From positions 1 through 64,000 of the forward strand of contig QXEO01000882.1 of the NCBI GenBank assembly GCA_007115705.1: a stretch of DNA of 64,000 bases, given 5' to 3'. This DNA is from Dactylis glomerata. Lineage: Eukaryota > Streptophyta > Magnoliopsida > Poales > Poaceae. A program made the position numbers and the translations under genes. Shown one piece after another: positions 46,404 to 57,650 of the stretch. How positions within the stretch are numbered: the stretch's first letter is position 1; every line of letters starts with the position of its first letter. The notes below the pieces were generated by a model. It was not told the origin of the DNA, did not search any database, and saw only the letters and a list, made by a program, of their open reading frames with translations.

Positions 46404-46602
46404 TCATTAAAGATATGTGGTAGAAGTAGTAAAGGAAGTGATATGTTTGTAACATGTAAGTTATATATAATACTTTTAGGAGATTGAAGAACATAAATGT
46501 GTTTGTGAGTCAGATGTTTGTAAGTGAGGAAGCATATTTCAATACTATAATAACTAAGCTATGAATATGGACTTGGCGTTAGATTGAATGACGGTGTGCA
46601 TG
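46404..46602. other. short AT-rich intergenic stretch
   Basis: It begins with the CACTA target duplication TCA. No feature was recognised in it. Confidence 0.4.
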
Positions 46603-47320
46603 AGTGGTTCTAAAATGTCTTAAGAAGGCTTGCCGCCGAATCCAACCATTCGGTCTGTCATCTGAAGGCGACGTGTAGTATTAGCATGTCTCTAGCATAT
46701 CACTAACCAGTTCTTCCCCAGACGACTCAAAAAATAAATCACTTACATATATATATTGGAACACGTCGATCACTTGCCTACTTCCTTTAACCACCATAAT
46801 GAACGGATGCCAACTACTGAACAATATTGCTTGAATATGAAATTTTAATGCATCGACATGATTTCTCCATGTACAATCTACCCAACTTATGTCCCAAGGA
46901 GGTTTTTCCGTCTACCATATTTGATGCTTCGTAAGGATCTGAATTTTTTCCCCATATAACACACGAAGTTCGTCCCCACACCCTAGATGGCTACATATCT
47001 GCCTTGCCCCTCTCTCTAGACTATGTCCTCTTGTCTCATTATTTTGCTCCGTGCTCTTCACTTTACGTGCTAGCCATGGAAGGCATTCGGAAGTTTATAA
47101 CAACATGCGCTATAGTACATATGACTTCATGATCCGGTCACACTCGTGGGATCAGTGATGAAAGAGATAGGTTTATCGTGTTACTACCTCTACTTCATCG
47201 AGATAGAGCGAGAAAATGTATGTCAATACAAAACAGACCTACCAGTAACTTGGTTCCTTCCAAAAGATCATGGAGTACCCTGTTGAAAGCTATTATCACA
47301 GGAAGCTGATCCTCCAGAAT
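46603..47320 (+). repeat. degenerate segmental repeat, copy 2
   Basis: It matches 47960-48620 over most of its length (for example TTGCTCCGTG, CTAGCCATGGAAGGCATT, TTGGTTCCTTCCAAAAGATC) and 33600-33937 over its first half. It is non-coding. Confidence 0.7.
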
Positions 47321-47845
47321 AAGGAAGGACCATAACTGTATCAAATACGCAGCCATACAGATAACCTGCAGAAAATTTGTACCACATATTTATTAAACGC
47401 AAAATTATTTCGACAACTCCAGATAGACCAACATAAAGCAGGGACACCAATGCGTATTCCCGCTTTATCAGTTTTGTCTACTCCATTCACCGGTTACCGA
47501 ACATAATACTCCAGATAGACCAACATAAAGCAGAGACACCAATGCATATTCTCGCTTTATCAGGGCTGTCGGAATTTTATTTCCACGACTTACATAAGTG
47601 GACGGGTGGACGGAAGAAGTAGTAATATTAGTTGGAGGAGGTATATTATAAGTAAAATAGACTATGCGCCAAACAATACATACAAAAGGACATGAGATAA
47701 ATAAATACTCGTCAGCCTCATCCGAGTCGAAAAAATAATACTTAGTACACCCATGCCAATTCCGCTTAGCTAGGTTGTCCTTAGTTAACACAACTTTGTT
47801 ATTTAAAAACGACGTGAGAATTTCAATCTTCAATAGAATTTTCAA
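47268..47845 (-). pseudogene. reverse-transcriptase zinc-binding (zf-RVT) relic
   Basis: The minus-strand translation 47845-47468 has LTKDNLAKRNWHGCTK, then FFDSDEADEYLFISCPF and VWRIVYFTYNIPPPTN. This is the pattern of the zf-RVT domain at the C-terminus of plant LINE ORF2 and related captured fragments. The first Cys of the second pair is replaced (YYFF). A second partial copy (47268-47450) repeats YALVSLLYVGLSGV, because about 55 bp (CCAGATAGACCAACATAAAG...) is duplicated at about 47418 and 47511. No RT core is present. Confidence 0.65.
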
Positions 47846-47959
47846 TTTTCATAAGTATGTATATACAAATATAGTATGACCATTTATCAAGTCCAAATAC
47901 ATAGATTTAACTGTGAAAACACGTGTAGATGTAAGCTTCCAAATAAACTTATCCGAGTT

Positions 47960-48620
47960 ATCCGACAACTTCCTTTAACCACCATAATGAAGGGATGTCA
48001 ACTACTAAACTATATTACTCCCTTCGACCCCTAATACTGGTCTCCGCATGGATGTATCTAGATATATTTTAGTACCTAGATACATTTATGTTAGAGATAA
48101 GTCTTAGCGGTCGGAGGGAGTACTTGAATAGAAAATTTCAATGCATCGACATGATTTGTCTATGTACAATCTACCCAACTTATGTCCCAAAGAGGGTTTT
48201 TCGTCTACCATATTTGATGCTTTCGTAAGGATCTGAATTTTTTTTCCCATATAACACACGAAGTTCGTTCCCCCACACCCTAGATATCTGCCTTGCCCCC
48301 TCTCTAGACTATGTCCTCTTGTCTCATTATTTTGCTCCGTGTTCTTCGCTTTACGCGCTAGCCATGGAAGGCATTGGGAAGTTTACAGCAACATGCGCTA
48401 CACTAGAGATGACGTGGTGACACGGTAACACTCGTGGGATCAGCGATGAAGGAGATCGGTTTATCTTGTTATTATCTCTACTTGATCCAGATGGAGGGAG
48501 AAAATGTATGTCGGCACAAAATAGACCCACCACACGCCTAAACCATTGTAACTTGGTTCCTTCCAAAAGATCATGGAGTACCCGGTTGAAAATATATCAC
48601 AGGAAGTCTCTGTAGGAGTG
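47960..48620 (+). repeat. degenerate segmental repeat, copy 3
   Basis: It is homologous to copy 2 (46760-47320) and interrupted by a Stowaway MITE at 48018-48120. The copies have diverged by substitutions and small indels. It has no coding capacity. Confidence 0.7.
48018..48120. mobile_element. Stowaway-type MITE, 103 bp
   Basis: The TIRs are CTCCCTTCGACC and GGTCGGAGGGAG, flanked by TA on both sides (48016-48017 and 48121-48122). Copies 1 and 2 of the surrounding repeat lack it, giving an empty-site comparison. Such MITEs are mobilised by Tc1/mariner transposases. Confidence 0.88.
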
Positions 48621-48802
48621 TACGCTCTGCTGGCACTATTAGTTAGACTGAGCAGGTTTCAGTTAATATGGTGAGGCCTAGTGCGTCTTTTCCGCATGCT
48701 AGATAAACGAATAAGTGCACTTTTGATCACACTCACTTAACCACTTTGCATCGTGTCTGTCCGATGACAATGCAGTGATTTCTTCTTACTGTTTTCTCAG
48801 TC

Positions 48803-50079
48803 AGACATGAGACATACGAGGAGGCGATCCAGATCGCAGCCGCTAGCCGCCTCCATCCCCTCCTACACGGCCGATCAATTCTCCCGTGTCACCCCCCGCT
48901 TAGGCGATACCGGAGGCCCCAAACCAACCCTAGCTGCCCTATCCTTTGGCCATCTCCTCGGCTATTGCCACCGCCAGCGCCGGTGGCGAGGCCATCTCGT
49001 CAAACAGCATAGGGCGAAGGAGGCATGCAACGACGACGAGGTGAAGCGGTGATCTCGTGGCGGCGGACGCGTGCGGTAGGAGGCATGTAGTGGAAGAGGT
49101 GCCGTAGAGGCAGCGCTGAGGCGCGGATTCGAGGATTATCTCGGAGGCGCGAACGTGTAGCTGCCATGGCGGATGACGGCTGCAGCGGGCCTTTTTGGAT
49201 CAGATGGGTCTGTGGCTGCGGCGGCGGCAGCGTGCTTGATTCTTGTGGTTGTTCCGGCGACTTGCAGGATCATCTTCTCCTCTACTTCCGGCTAGTGGCG
49301 TGGGGGCTGCTGGCTTGGATCGAATAATGGCGGCCGTTCTAGGATTTCTCTCACGCCAACATGAAGATCCGTCTGATGCATGTCTTCATTGATCTGGTTG
49401 CAGTGGCGTGTTCCGGAAGGCTCTGTTGGCAAACTCCACTAGGCAATTCACGCTTGGAGATCGCTGAATCGGGTGAGATTCGGTCGTGCGCACCCATATT
49501 TTTTCTCTGACCGTTTGGTTTCAGAGGGAGCGCATCGAAGATTTGCTGGCTGTTAATATCATGGGACATGTTCTCGTTCCATAGTAATGGCGGAGAATGT
49601 CATGGAGACCGAGATCTGAGGACCAGCAGAAGGTTGTTCGAGTGTGGGTGGTGATGAGGAATTGGCTTGGCGGTCCGTGACATGGTGCAGCGGTATGCAA
49701 GTGGGGCGACTACGCAGGAGGAGTTCAGAGTCCTTTCTTGCGGGGTGAAAATCCAAGGTCTGACCTTAATTGGTTGTGTGTGGCAATGGCCTTGCTGAAG
49801 GTATTATTTTGTGAGCGAGGACTTTCTCCAGGGTGAAAACCCATAATCTATGATCGAACGACGATGATGCTTGTGTACTTTTTTTTTTCTTGAAGGCGTC
49901 GTTTTTGGAGAAGCTGAACTTCTGGTGTTGTCTTGATGATGGTTATACTGCTGCTATAAGGAATAGATCGGAACATTTTTTTTATAATTCTTCTTCTATT
50001 TTTCTGTGTACATTTATAATGTCATTAGAGTACTGTGCAAAGGCTATCTATATACTCTTTATCGAAAAGACATGAGACA
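48803..50079 (+). mobile_element. retroposon-like insertion flanked by a 12 bp target duplication
   Basis: AGACATGAGACA occurs at 48803-48814 and again at 50068-50079, enclosing 1253 bp. The insert begins with a GC-rich, CpG-dense part (TACGAGGAGGCGATCC...), becomes AT-rich, and ends CTTTATCGAAA. A long variable target duplication plus an A-ended 3' side is the signature of target-primed reverse transcription (LINE, SINE or processed transcript). No RT frame or known gene is visible, so it is non-autonomous or a retrocopy of a non-coding transcript. It lies about 2.5 kb upstream of the B3 gene start. Confidence 0.7.
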
Positions 50080-50566
50080 GACCAAACACCATCAGTCCAT
50101 CACCGTGATCCCACTCTCACTCTCACTGAGTATACGAAGCGATCGTCTGGCGCTGCAGCGTGTGTGTGTGTGTGTGACACAGAGCAGCTGCGTGGGGCCA
50201 TGAGCCGCGGCGCGGCCTGCCGGCCGTTCACCGGCGCCGGCGGTACCGGGGACAAGCCCGCGACCGCCTTCCACGCGCCTGCGCGGCGGTTGTCCCATCG
50301 GAGGCGGCGCCGCACTGTAGCCCGAGGGCCCCCGTCTCGCCGGCGCAGGGTTATCAGAGGCCGAGCCAGAGAAGCGACTGGAGGCGGGGGGCGCGGATCT
50401 GTGGGAAAGATCCATGAGATACTAGCTGATGAGGTACTAGCGGTTCTGTTCACTCGATTTTGGAGCCCTGACTCTGACATTGCGTCTGTCCTTCGCACTG
50501 ACGCTGCAATGCAGAATCTCTCTTCGGTTTCTACTAGAGGCTCAGCTTCACTTCACCAGAAGGTAT
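50080..50566 (+). other. possible GC-rich exon, unrecognised
   Basis: After a CT-rich stretch and a (TG)n run (50159-50176), an ATG at 50202 opens an Arg-rich, GC-rich frame. It includes GKIHEILADEVLAVLFTRFW and ends at CACCAGAAG|GTATTG (50566), which resembles an exon-intron border. No known domain is seen. It could be the first exon or leader of the gene region that continues into 51860-55421, or an independent relic. RNA evidence would decide. Confidence 0.3.
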
Positions 50567-51815
50567 TGCTGTGCTTCCTTATCTTCTTGGACTTGCTAAA
50601 AGAAGGAAAATTGATTCTACCATATGTCAGTAGATTCCTTCTGCTCAGATTCCAAAAGCACCAAATTGTAATCACGTGATGCTTTCATCTCCATATGTTT
50701 AAATAACTTTTCAACAGATATTCTTCTTCTTCTTCTTTCAACAAAAGATATGATGTCTGTATTAAGACCCACAAAAAAACGTCATATTTGTGTCACATTG
50801 CCACAGTGGCAAAGCAACTTGCAAAACCGGCCGAAGGTTGCAAATTCTTCTAATTTAAAAGTAGAAGAGTGGTTTCGATGTACAGGGTTAAAAATGGACC
50901 ACAAATTTGAAAGCAGCAGGGCCTAATGTCCACATCTTTCTTGTACTTATGCTTGTTCCATCTAAGTGTAAAAATGGATCACAAGTTTGAAAGCAGCAGG
51001 GCCTAATGGCCTATTGCGCTACTAAATATACATGAAGGAATTTAACTGATTGCAAATAGAGTACATATTTAATTGAATGCTTAAAAACCTTTAATACCTG
51101 AGTTGAAGTAGTAACAAGGTCGCCAGTACTTGCTGTCAAAGACAGTATTCCTCTGACAGATTCTTTCCTGATTACTCCTGACTTGTCATGACCTATTTTA
51201 TTCTAGCGTCAAGAGAATCTTCCCAGTCTGCAGTGCCAGTGTGCTCATTTACATGTTCACATGAATTCATCTTTACTTTTTTGCACAAACAGAAATGGTG
51301 GGGCAATCAGTCGTCAGTTTAAGTTCTCACCTCTCATTTATTAATATGTTACACTTCTTTGTGCAAAGTGAGTTTTAATTCACATCAAGCTAATGTGGGT
51401 ACTTCGACAAAAGAATATAAACTTGTAGCTTTTGGGTTCCCCTACGTTAGATCTGCAACTTTTGCACAAACACCTGTTTAGGACACCCGTCTGGAGTCGT
51501 GGCAACTGACATTCTTGCAAAATCTCTTGATATTGCTCTTTTTACTTATCTCCTTTTAGACTTACTAAAAATGGAAATGATACTAGCACATGTTAGATTC
51601 TGCAGCACTCTCTGGGTATTCCTGTGCTTCATATCTCATTGGACTTGCTAAAAGAAGGGAAATGACTCTAGCTTATGTCAGTAGGTTCCTTCTGCTCAGA
51701 TTCCAAAAGCACCCAATTGTAATCATGAGATGCTTTCATCTGCATCTATCTGAACAACTTTTCAAGTGAAATTCTTATTTTAACAAATGGTATGATACTA
51801 GTACGAAGACCATCT
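50567..51815 (+). repeat. region with two internal duplications
   Basis: About 205 bp at 50567-50775 recurs at 51616-51815 (shared CTTCTGCTCAGATTCCAAAAG and GATGCTTTCATCT). A shorter repeat (TTTGAAAGCAGCAGGGCC) is at 50907 and 50988. Apart from these, the interval is intron-like AT-rich sequence without a gene. Confidence 0.65.
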
Positions 51816-51859
51816 GGTATGGTGTGTCGTTCATATGATTATATATATGCCCTTCTTCC

Positions 51860-52570
51860 CTGGGCTTGGGCATCGTGTTGGCCCTGAGGTTGCTTCTCTG
51901 CAGAAGTGCTGGCTTGTTCAAACAGCTTACTGGCAAAGGTAAGAGGCTTCTTTCTTTCTACTTGCCTGTACATCTTTGGATCATAAACTTGCTACATCTT
52001 TAGATCATGTATATGATAGCACACAGGATCCTAAAGTGCATACCTTGCTTTCTGTTTGTCGTGGATACAAGTAGTTCTAGTATTTGAAACCTTTCTTTGG
52101 TTCATTTGATATCAAATAAATGCATCCATGTGAAGTGGGAACAGATTTCTACTACTGATAATAACACATTCAACATTTTCATATTTTAGACTCCTAGAAG
52201 GAGCAGTGAGGCTGCCTTTTTCTTTGGGCTTGGGGCATTGGCATCATTGGTATTGAGGCTGCTTCTCTACAAATGTACTAGCTTGTTCAGAGAGATTCTT
52301 GCCAAAGGTAAGAGGCTTATTATCTTTCTACTTGCTCCATATTTAGATCATAAACGTGCTACATATATCTCTTGACCATGTTTGTGAAGGCACGCAAGAT
52401 CCTAAAGTTCATTGCTTGCTTTCTGTTTGTCCTAAAAAATGCTCTAGTATTGCAAACCTTTTCTTTGGTTTTTCAGACATCAGATATACGGATCAATGTG
52501 AAGTGGGAACAGATTTTTACTGCTGATAATAACACATTTAACATCTTCTTTCAGACCGCCAGAAGGAGCA
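51860..52570 (+). repeat. tandem duplication of a roughly 345 bp exon-like cassette
   Basis: Unit 1 (about 51860-52200) and unit 2 (about 52205-52570) each contain an exon-like segment. It encodes a hydrophobic stretch, LGIVLALRLLL in unit 1 and GALASLVLRLLL in unit 2, and ends GGCAAAG|GTAAGAGG or GCCAAAG|GTAAGAGG. The shared downstream part includes CTTGCTTTCTGTTTGTC and GTGAAGTGGGAACAGATTT. Acceptor-like TTTTAG|ACTCCTAGAAGG and TTTCAG|ACCGCCAGAAGG precede two of the segments. They might be upstream exons of the B3 gene, giving a membrane segment, or a separate decayed gene. Confidence 0.55.
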
Positions 52571-52620
52571 CTCTGGTACCATGTTCCCTTTGGCTCTCCA
52601 CCATTTTGATTGCATATGTC

Positions 52621-55421
52621 ATGGCGCCGGATCAAGATCATGAGCAAGATAGTAGGAGTGGTCACGACATCAGCAGCAAGTCCTGGCAGAGATGTGAGGG
52701 CTGCGATGAACATTACTATTGGTGTCATCTGGATGATACCCAGAAGTATTTCTTCAAGTGCATGGTTGGCGATTTCCAAGAAAAAATGGCAAGCCCTGGT
52801 GCATTGATACCTTTACTCTCTTTCAGATTTAATGCCATCCTGGTCAGAATGGTAACATTGGTGCTTGCCTTTTCTTTTTGTGTTTTATTCCTGCAGATCA
52901 TACCAGAGAAGTTTGTGGAAAATTTCAAAGGTCAGATTTCGGAAGTTATCAAGCTAGAAGCTCCTGATGGGAACAAATATGATGTTCAGGCTACCAGGGA
53001 CCTGAACAAGATAGTCCTCGGATCTGGATGGGCAACATTTGCCATCTCTTATGAACTAAAAGAGGGCGATGTTCTCGTGTTCAGGTACAGTGGAGACTGT
53101 CACTTTAGGGTTCTTATATTTGATTATCCAAGTTTCTGTGAGAAAGAAGTTTTCCATGTTGTCATGAATTGCGGCCCAAATACCCAAGAAAAAGACGCTC
53201 GTCTTGATCAATCGCCGGTAAGCGAAACACGACGCCATAATGGTGGATCAGGCAACGGTGAGTACCATCAAAGGTGCGGCCACTGCGATGTGCATTTCTA
53301 TTGGCATCACCTAGATGATAGAGATAAGCATTTCGTGAGGCTCATGATTGGCGATTTCCGGCAAGAAATGGTAAGACCTTGGACGATCAGTTCCCTTCCT
53401 GCAATTGATATGAAATGTCTTCTTGGTTAAAGATATATACTTTGCTGATAGCTTTTTTGTTTGTTCCTGCAGAGCATACCAGAGAAATTTGTGAAAAACT
53501 TCAGAGGTCGGATCTCTGAAGTTATCAAGCTAGAAGCTCCTGATGGAAACACATACAACATTCAGGTCGCCAAGGATCCAAACAAGATAATCTTCGGATC
53601 TGGCTGGGAAGCATTTGTTAATGCTAATGAACTAAAAAAGTGTGACCTGCTGGTGTTCAGATACAATGGGGATTCTCACTTCAAAGCCCTAATATTTGAG
53701 CCAAGTGGCTGTGAGAAACAGTTATTCCGTGTTGTCATGAACTGTGCTCCTAATGTACAAGAAAGGGACATATCTCATGTCCAGTCAATCCCAGTGGAAA
53801 CAAGGCGTCGAGATTCTGGATCGCCCTATAATGACAGCTGGAAAGCTAGAGAGATGACTCCGCTGTACTCGCCTTCACCGAGATCAGGTAAAGAATTTAA
53901 TGGTTGCATGTACATTTCACTGGAGGCTGTAATTACTCATGGCTGTCTTGATTATCGGCATTGTGCAGCTAAAGGTGTAGCATCACAAACCGTGAATTCA
54001 GCTGACCTTCAGGAAACCAACGAGCCCCACTATGTCCTAGCAACAGGGTGTAATCTGACTACAGCGCAGAAGGAAGAAGTCGAGGCTCTGGTGAACAAAA
54101 ATAGGCCTCTAATTCCATTTTACGTCACAACCATAAAAAGTACAATTCTGTATGGATCTCAGGTACATCCGTACATGTTTTGTTTCTTCTACAGATTCAA
54201 TGAGACAAATGACTGATCCTACAAATTTTGTTATACAATGTTCATGATTCACACTCAAGTTTTAAATTTTGGAAATTTTGAGTTATAGCAGTACCCCGAT
54301 CTTCACACAATGTGACAGTCAAATGATTCATTCATGTGTAACAGGTCATCTGCAAGGACTACGCTGCCAAACACCTTCCACATGAAGACATATTCGTCAC
54401 GCTATGTCATCCTCAGAAGAGCAACATATGGGTAGACAATTTGAAGGTTCTCAGTGATGGTGGATGCATGCTTTCTGCTGGCTGGTCCTGCTTCGTTCGC
54501 CACAACGAGTTGCGGGAAAGTGATATATGCGTATTGGAAGTATTGAAAAGCAATGGTGAAGTGACTATGCTTGTTCATACTCTTGAAGGAGGCAATCACC
54601 TAGCAGGTGAGTAAAAGACACATTGCTACGTGCACATACGACATAAGAACTTTTAAGTCAACTTAGAAACATACACTCCTTTTGTTATGTAGTCAGCTAA
54701 TCCGTAAGACTGAAACAGTAGGAAATCAACAATGAACTAGTGTCTTACCTGATCAGTTTGGAATGCACATTTGCTTATTGTTTTTTGCTTCTACAGGGAA
54801 AGAGCCTGAATCTCAAAACAAATGGAGTTATCCAGTTGACGGCGAGGAAACCGAGGAAGAGGAGAGTTACGAAGAAAATGCCGAGTCCAACTACTACTAC
54901 TACTCAAGGCTTGCCAAACGCCTGACCATTAAGGAGAAAAATGAGTTATTCAGGTCAATGTCTATCCAACCAGGTAACCCAGTATACGTCGCCATCCTGC
55001 TGAAGACGCACCTTGGCAGGAAGAACAATATGATGGTCAGTTAAGTTATATGAGAATTTATATGCCACCTTAGAAAACCGTCTTTGATAGACTTTCAGAC
55101 GAAACTTTCTGTATTAGCGATTAATTCACTGTACAATATATGCAGAGTATCCCCAAAAAGTTAGGGGCTAGGCATCTCGCGAAGAGGTCACACGACATCC
55201 TGCTCCTGAGACACAACAGGAGAGCGGAGTGGTGCGTCAAGTACTACTACCGCCAGCCCACCCCGGCCTTCACCTGCAGGAACTGGACCAAGTTCGTCCG
55301 TGACAACAAGCTGCGCAAAGGCGACGTCTGTGTCTTTGAGCTGATGAAAGGCTTGAGTAAGGTGATAATGACGGTGCACGTGTTCAGGAAAGTCGATGAC
55401 ATGTTTGTTCTACTGGGCTAA
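52621..55421 (+). CDS. four-B3-domain DNA-binding protein (REM-like), seven exons
   Basis: Exons are 52621-52788, 52897-53370, 53473-53887, 53969-54162, 54345-54606, 54797-55035 and 55146-55421. They join in phase to 676 codons ending TAA 55419-55421. ATG 52621 (MAPDQDHEQD) was chosen as the first Met after the exon-like repeats; the frame is open further up. B3 domain 1 (about residues 44-150) has IIPEKFVENF and ELKEGDVLVFRYSG. B3-2 (200-310) has SIPEKFVKNF and NELKKCDLLVFRYNG. B3-3 (375-500) has HNELRESDICVLEV. B3-4 (555-672) has NKLRKGDVCVFELM. Each of the first two is preceded by a CxxCDxxxYW motif. B3 proteins bind DNA in the nucleus; REM-type roles are mostly reproductive, by family knowledge. 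Intron 1 uses a GC donor. Confidence 0.85.
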
Positions 55422-56008
55422 GTTCCAGTCTGCTTATACTGATCCTCTGTTGTCTAGTTTGTTTACCACCTTGTGTGAAGTGTGGTTCATGGTATCTGTA
55501 GCCTGAATAATGTGTGTTGTTGCCACTGGAAGCTAGGCGCGGTATGATGCATTTTGTAACCTAAAGCTGGTGTAGAAGTAAATCTGATGTACAAGTGTGG
55601 TTCTTTGCCATATAAAAGTGGTTCCAGTAGAGGAAAACCTGGTGTTGTTGAGCTGTAATGTGTGAATTTTCATTCCTCATCTATGATCTGTTCTGCCGTG
55701 ACTTAAGCAACTCCATTTAATCTCGTTGGCTGTTGCCTTTTGATTTTTTTTTCAAATGGGGGACTACTCAGCCTCTGCATCGAAGAGATGTATACAATCT
55801 TCATTTATTTCATATGTTTAATAAAACTGATAAAAAGTCTTACATCAGACTAGACTGAAGCCACCAAACATAATGTCAAAGCACCACCAAACTAGTACAA
55901 CATTAGAGGATTAAACAAGGCATCGTGTCTCGACCATCGCCATCGTCGATTCCCCGGTAATATCTAAGAAAAACGTCTTGTGCGCAAGCTCCAAAGATCA
56001 CCTTCACC
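55422..56008 (+). other. 3' region of the B3 gene and spacer
   Basis: The first 270 bp are homologous to the 3' flank of the downstream pseudogene and so belong to the duplicated unit, probably the 3' UTR. From about 55700 to 56008 the sequence is unique here. No ORF or terminal repeats were recognised in it. Confidence 0.5.
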
Positions 56009-57645
56009 TCTGACTACAGCGCAGAAGGAAGAAGTCGAGGTGCTTGTGAACAAAATTGGGCCTGTAATTCCATTTTACATCACAACCATAAAAAGTACAA
56101 TTCTGTATGGATCTCAGGTACATGTTTTGTTTCTTATACAGATTCAATGAGACAAATGACTGATACTACAAATTTTGTTATACAATGTTCATGATTCACA
56201 CTTATTTTAAATTTTGGAAATTTTGAAGTATAGCAGTGCCCCGATCTTCACACAATGTGACAGTCAAATGATTCATTCATGTGTAACAGGTCATCTGCAA
56301 GGACTACGCTGCCAAACACCTTCCACATGAAGACATATTCGTCACGCTCTGCCATCCTCAGAAGAGCAACATATGGGTAGACAATCTGAAGGTTCTTAGT
56401 GACGGTGGATGCATGCTTTCTGCTGGCTGGTCCTGCTTCGTTCGCCACAACGAGTTGCGGGGAAGTGATATATGCGCATTGGAAGTATTGAAAAGCAATG
56501 GTGAAGTGACTATGCTTGTTCATACTCTTGAAGGAGGCCATCACCTAGCAGGTGAGTAAAAGACACATTGCTACGTGCACATACGACATAATAAATGATC
56601 GCTCAGGATCTTCAAGTTAGAATAAGAACTTTTAAATCAACTTAGAAAGATACACTCCCTATGTTATGTAGTCACTCCTTTTGTTATGTAGTCAGCTAAT
56701 TCGCAACACTGAAACAGCAGGAAATCAAGCATGAACTAGTGTGTCTTACCTGATCAGTTTGGAACGCACATTTGCTTATTGTTTTTTGCTTCTACAGGAA
56801 AAGAGCCTGAATCTCAAAACAGATGGAGTTATCCAGTTGACGATGAGGAAACCGAGGAAGAGGAGAGTTACGAAGAAAATGCCGAGTCCAACTACTACTA
56901 CTCAAGGCTTGCCAAACGCCTGACCATTAAGGAGAAAAATGAGTTATTCAGGTCAATGTCTATCCAACCAGGTAACCCAGTATACGTGGCCATCCTGCTG
57001 AAGACGCACCTTGGCAGGAAGAACAACTTGATGGTCAGTTAAGTTGTATGAAAATTTATATGTCAACTTAGAAAACCGTCTTTGATAGATTTTCAGAGGA
57101 AGCTTTCTTTATTAGCGATTAATGCACTGTACAACATGTGCAGAGTATCCCCAAAAGGTTAGCAGCTAAGCATCTTGCGAAGAGGTCACACGACATCCTG
57201 CTCCTGAGACACAACAGGAAAGCGGAGTGGTGCGTCAAGTACTACTACCGCGAGCCCACCCCGACCTTCACCTGCAGGAACTGGATGGACCAAGTTCGTC
57301 CGTGACAACAAGCTGCGCAAAGGCGACGTCTGTGTCTTCGAGCTGATGAAAGGTGCGAGTAAGGTGATAATGATGGTGCACGTGTTTAGGAAGGTCGATG
57401 ATAGGTTTGTTCTACTGGGCTAAGTTCCAGTCTGCGTATACTGATCCTCTGTTGCCTAGTTTGTTTACCAACTTGTGTGAAGTGTGTGGTTCATGGTATC
57501 TGTAGCCTGAATAATGAGTGTTGTTGCCACCGGGTGCTAGCTCAAATGGAAGTAGCTTCCATACAGTGCGAGTGCATTTTGTAACGTGAAGCTAAGCTGA
57601 AAACTAGGTGCTGTGGATCACTTGAGCTGTACTGTATAAATTTTC
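56009..57645 (+). pseudogene. 5'-truncated tandem copy of the B3 gene
   Basis: Homology to the B3 gene starts abruptly inside its fourth exon (TCTGACTACAGCGCAGAAGG) and continues through exons 5-7, the introns and about 220 bp of 3' flank. B3 domains 1 and 2 are missing. In the exon 7 equivalent a 4 bp insertion (ATGG near 57285) shifts the frame within B3-4. Splice sites are otherwise kept, and exon 5 still encodes an intact B3-3 with a few replacements (ESDICVLE has become GSDICALE). Introns differ by small indels, such as extra sequence near 56595-56680. A short transcript from a new start is possible, but no promoter is evident. Confidence 0.82.
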
Positions 57646-57650
57646 GTTCG

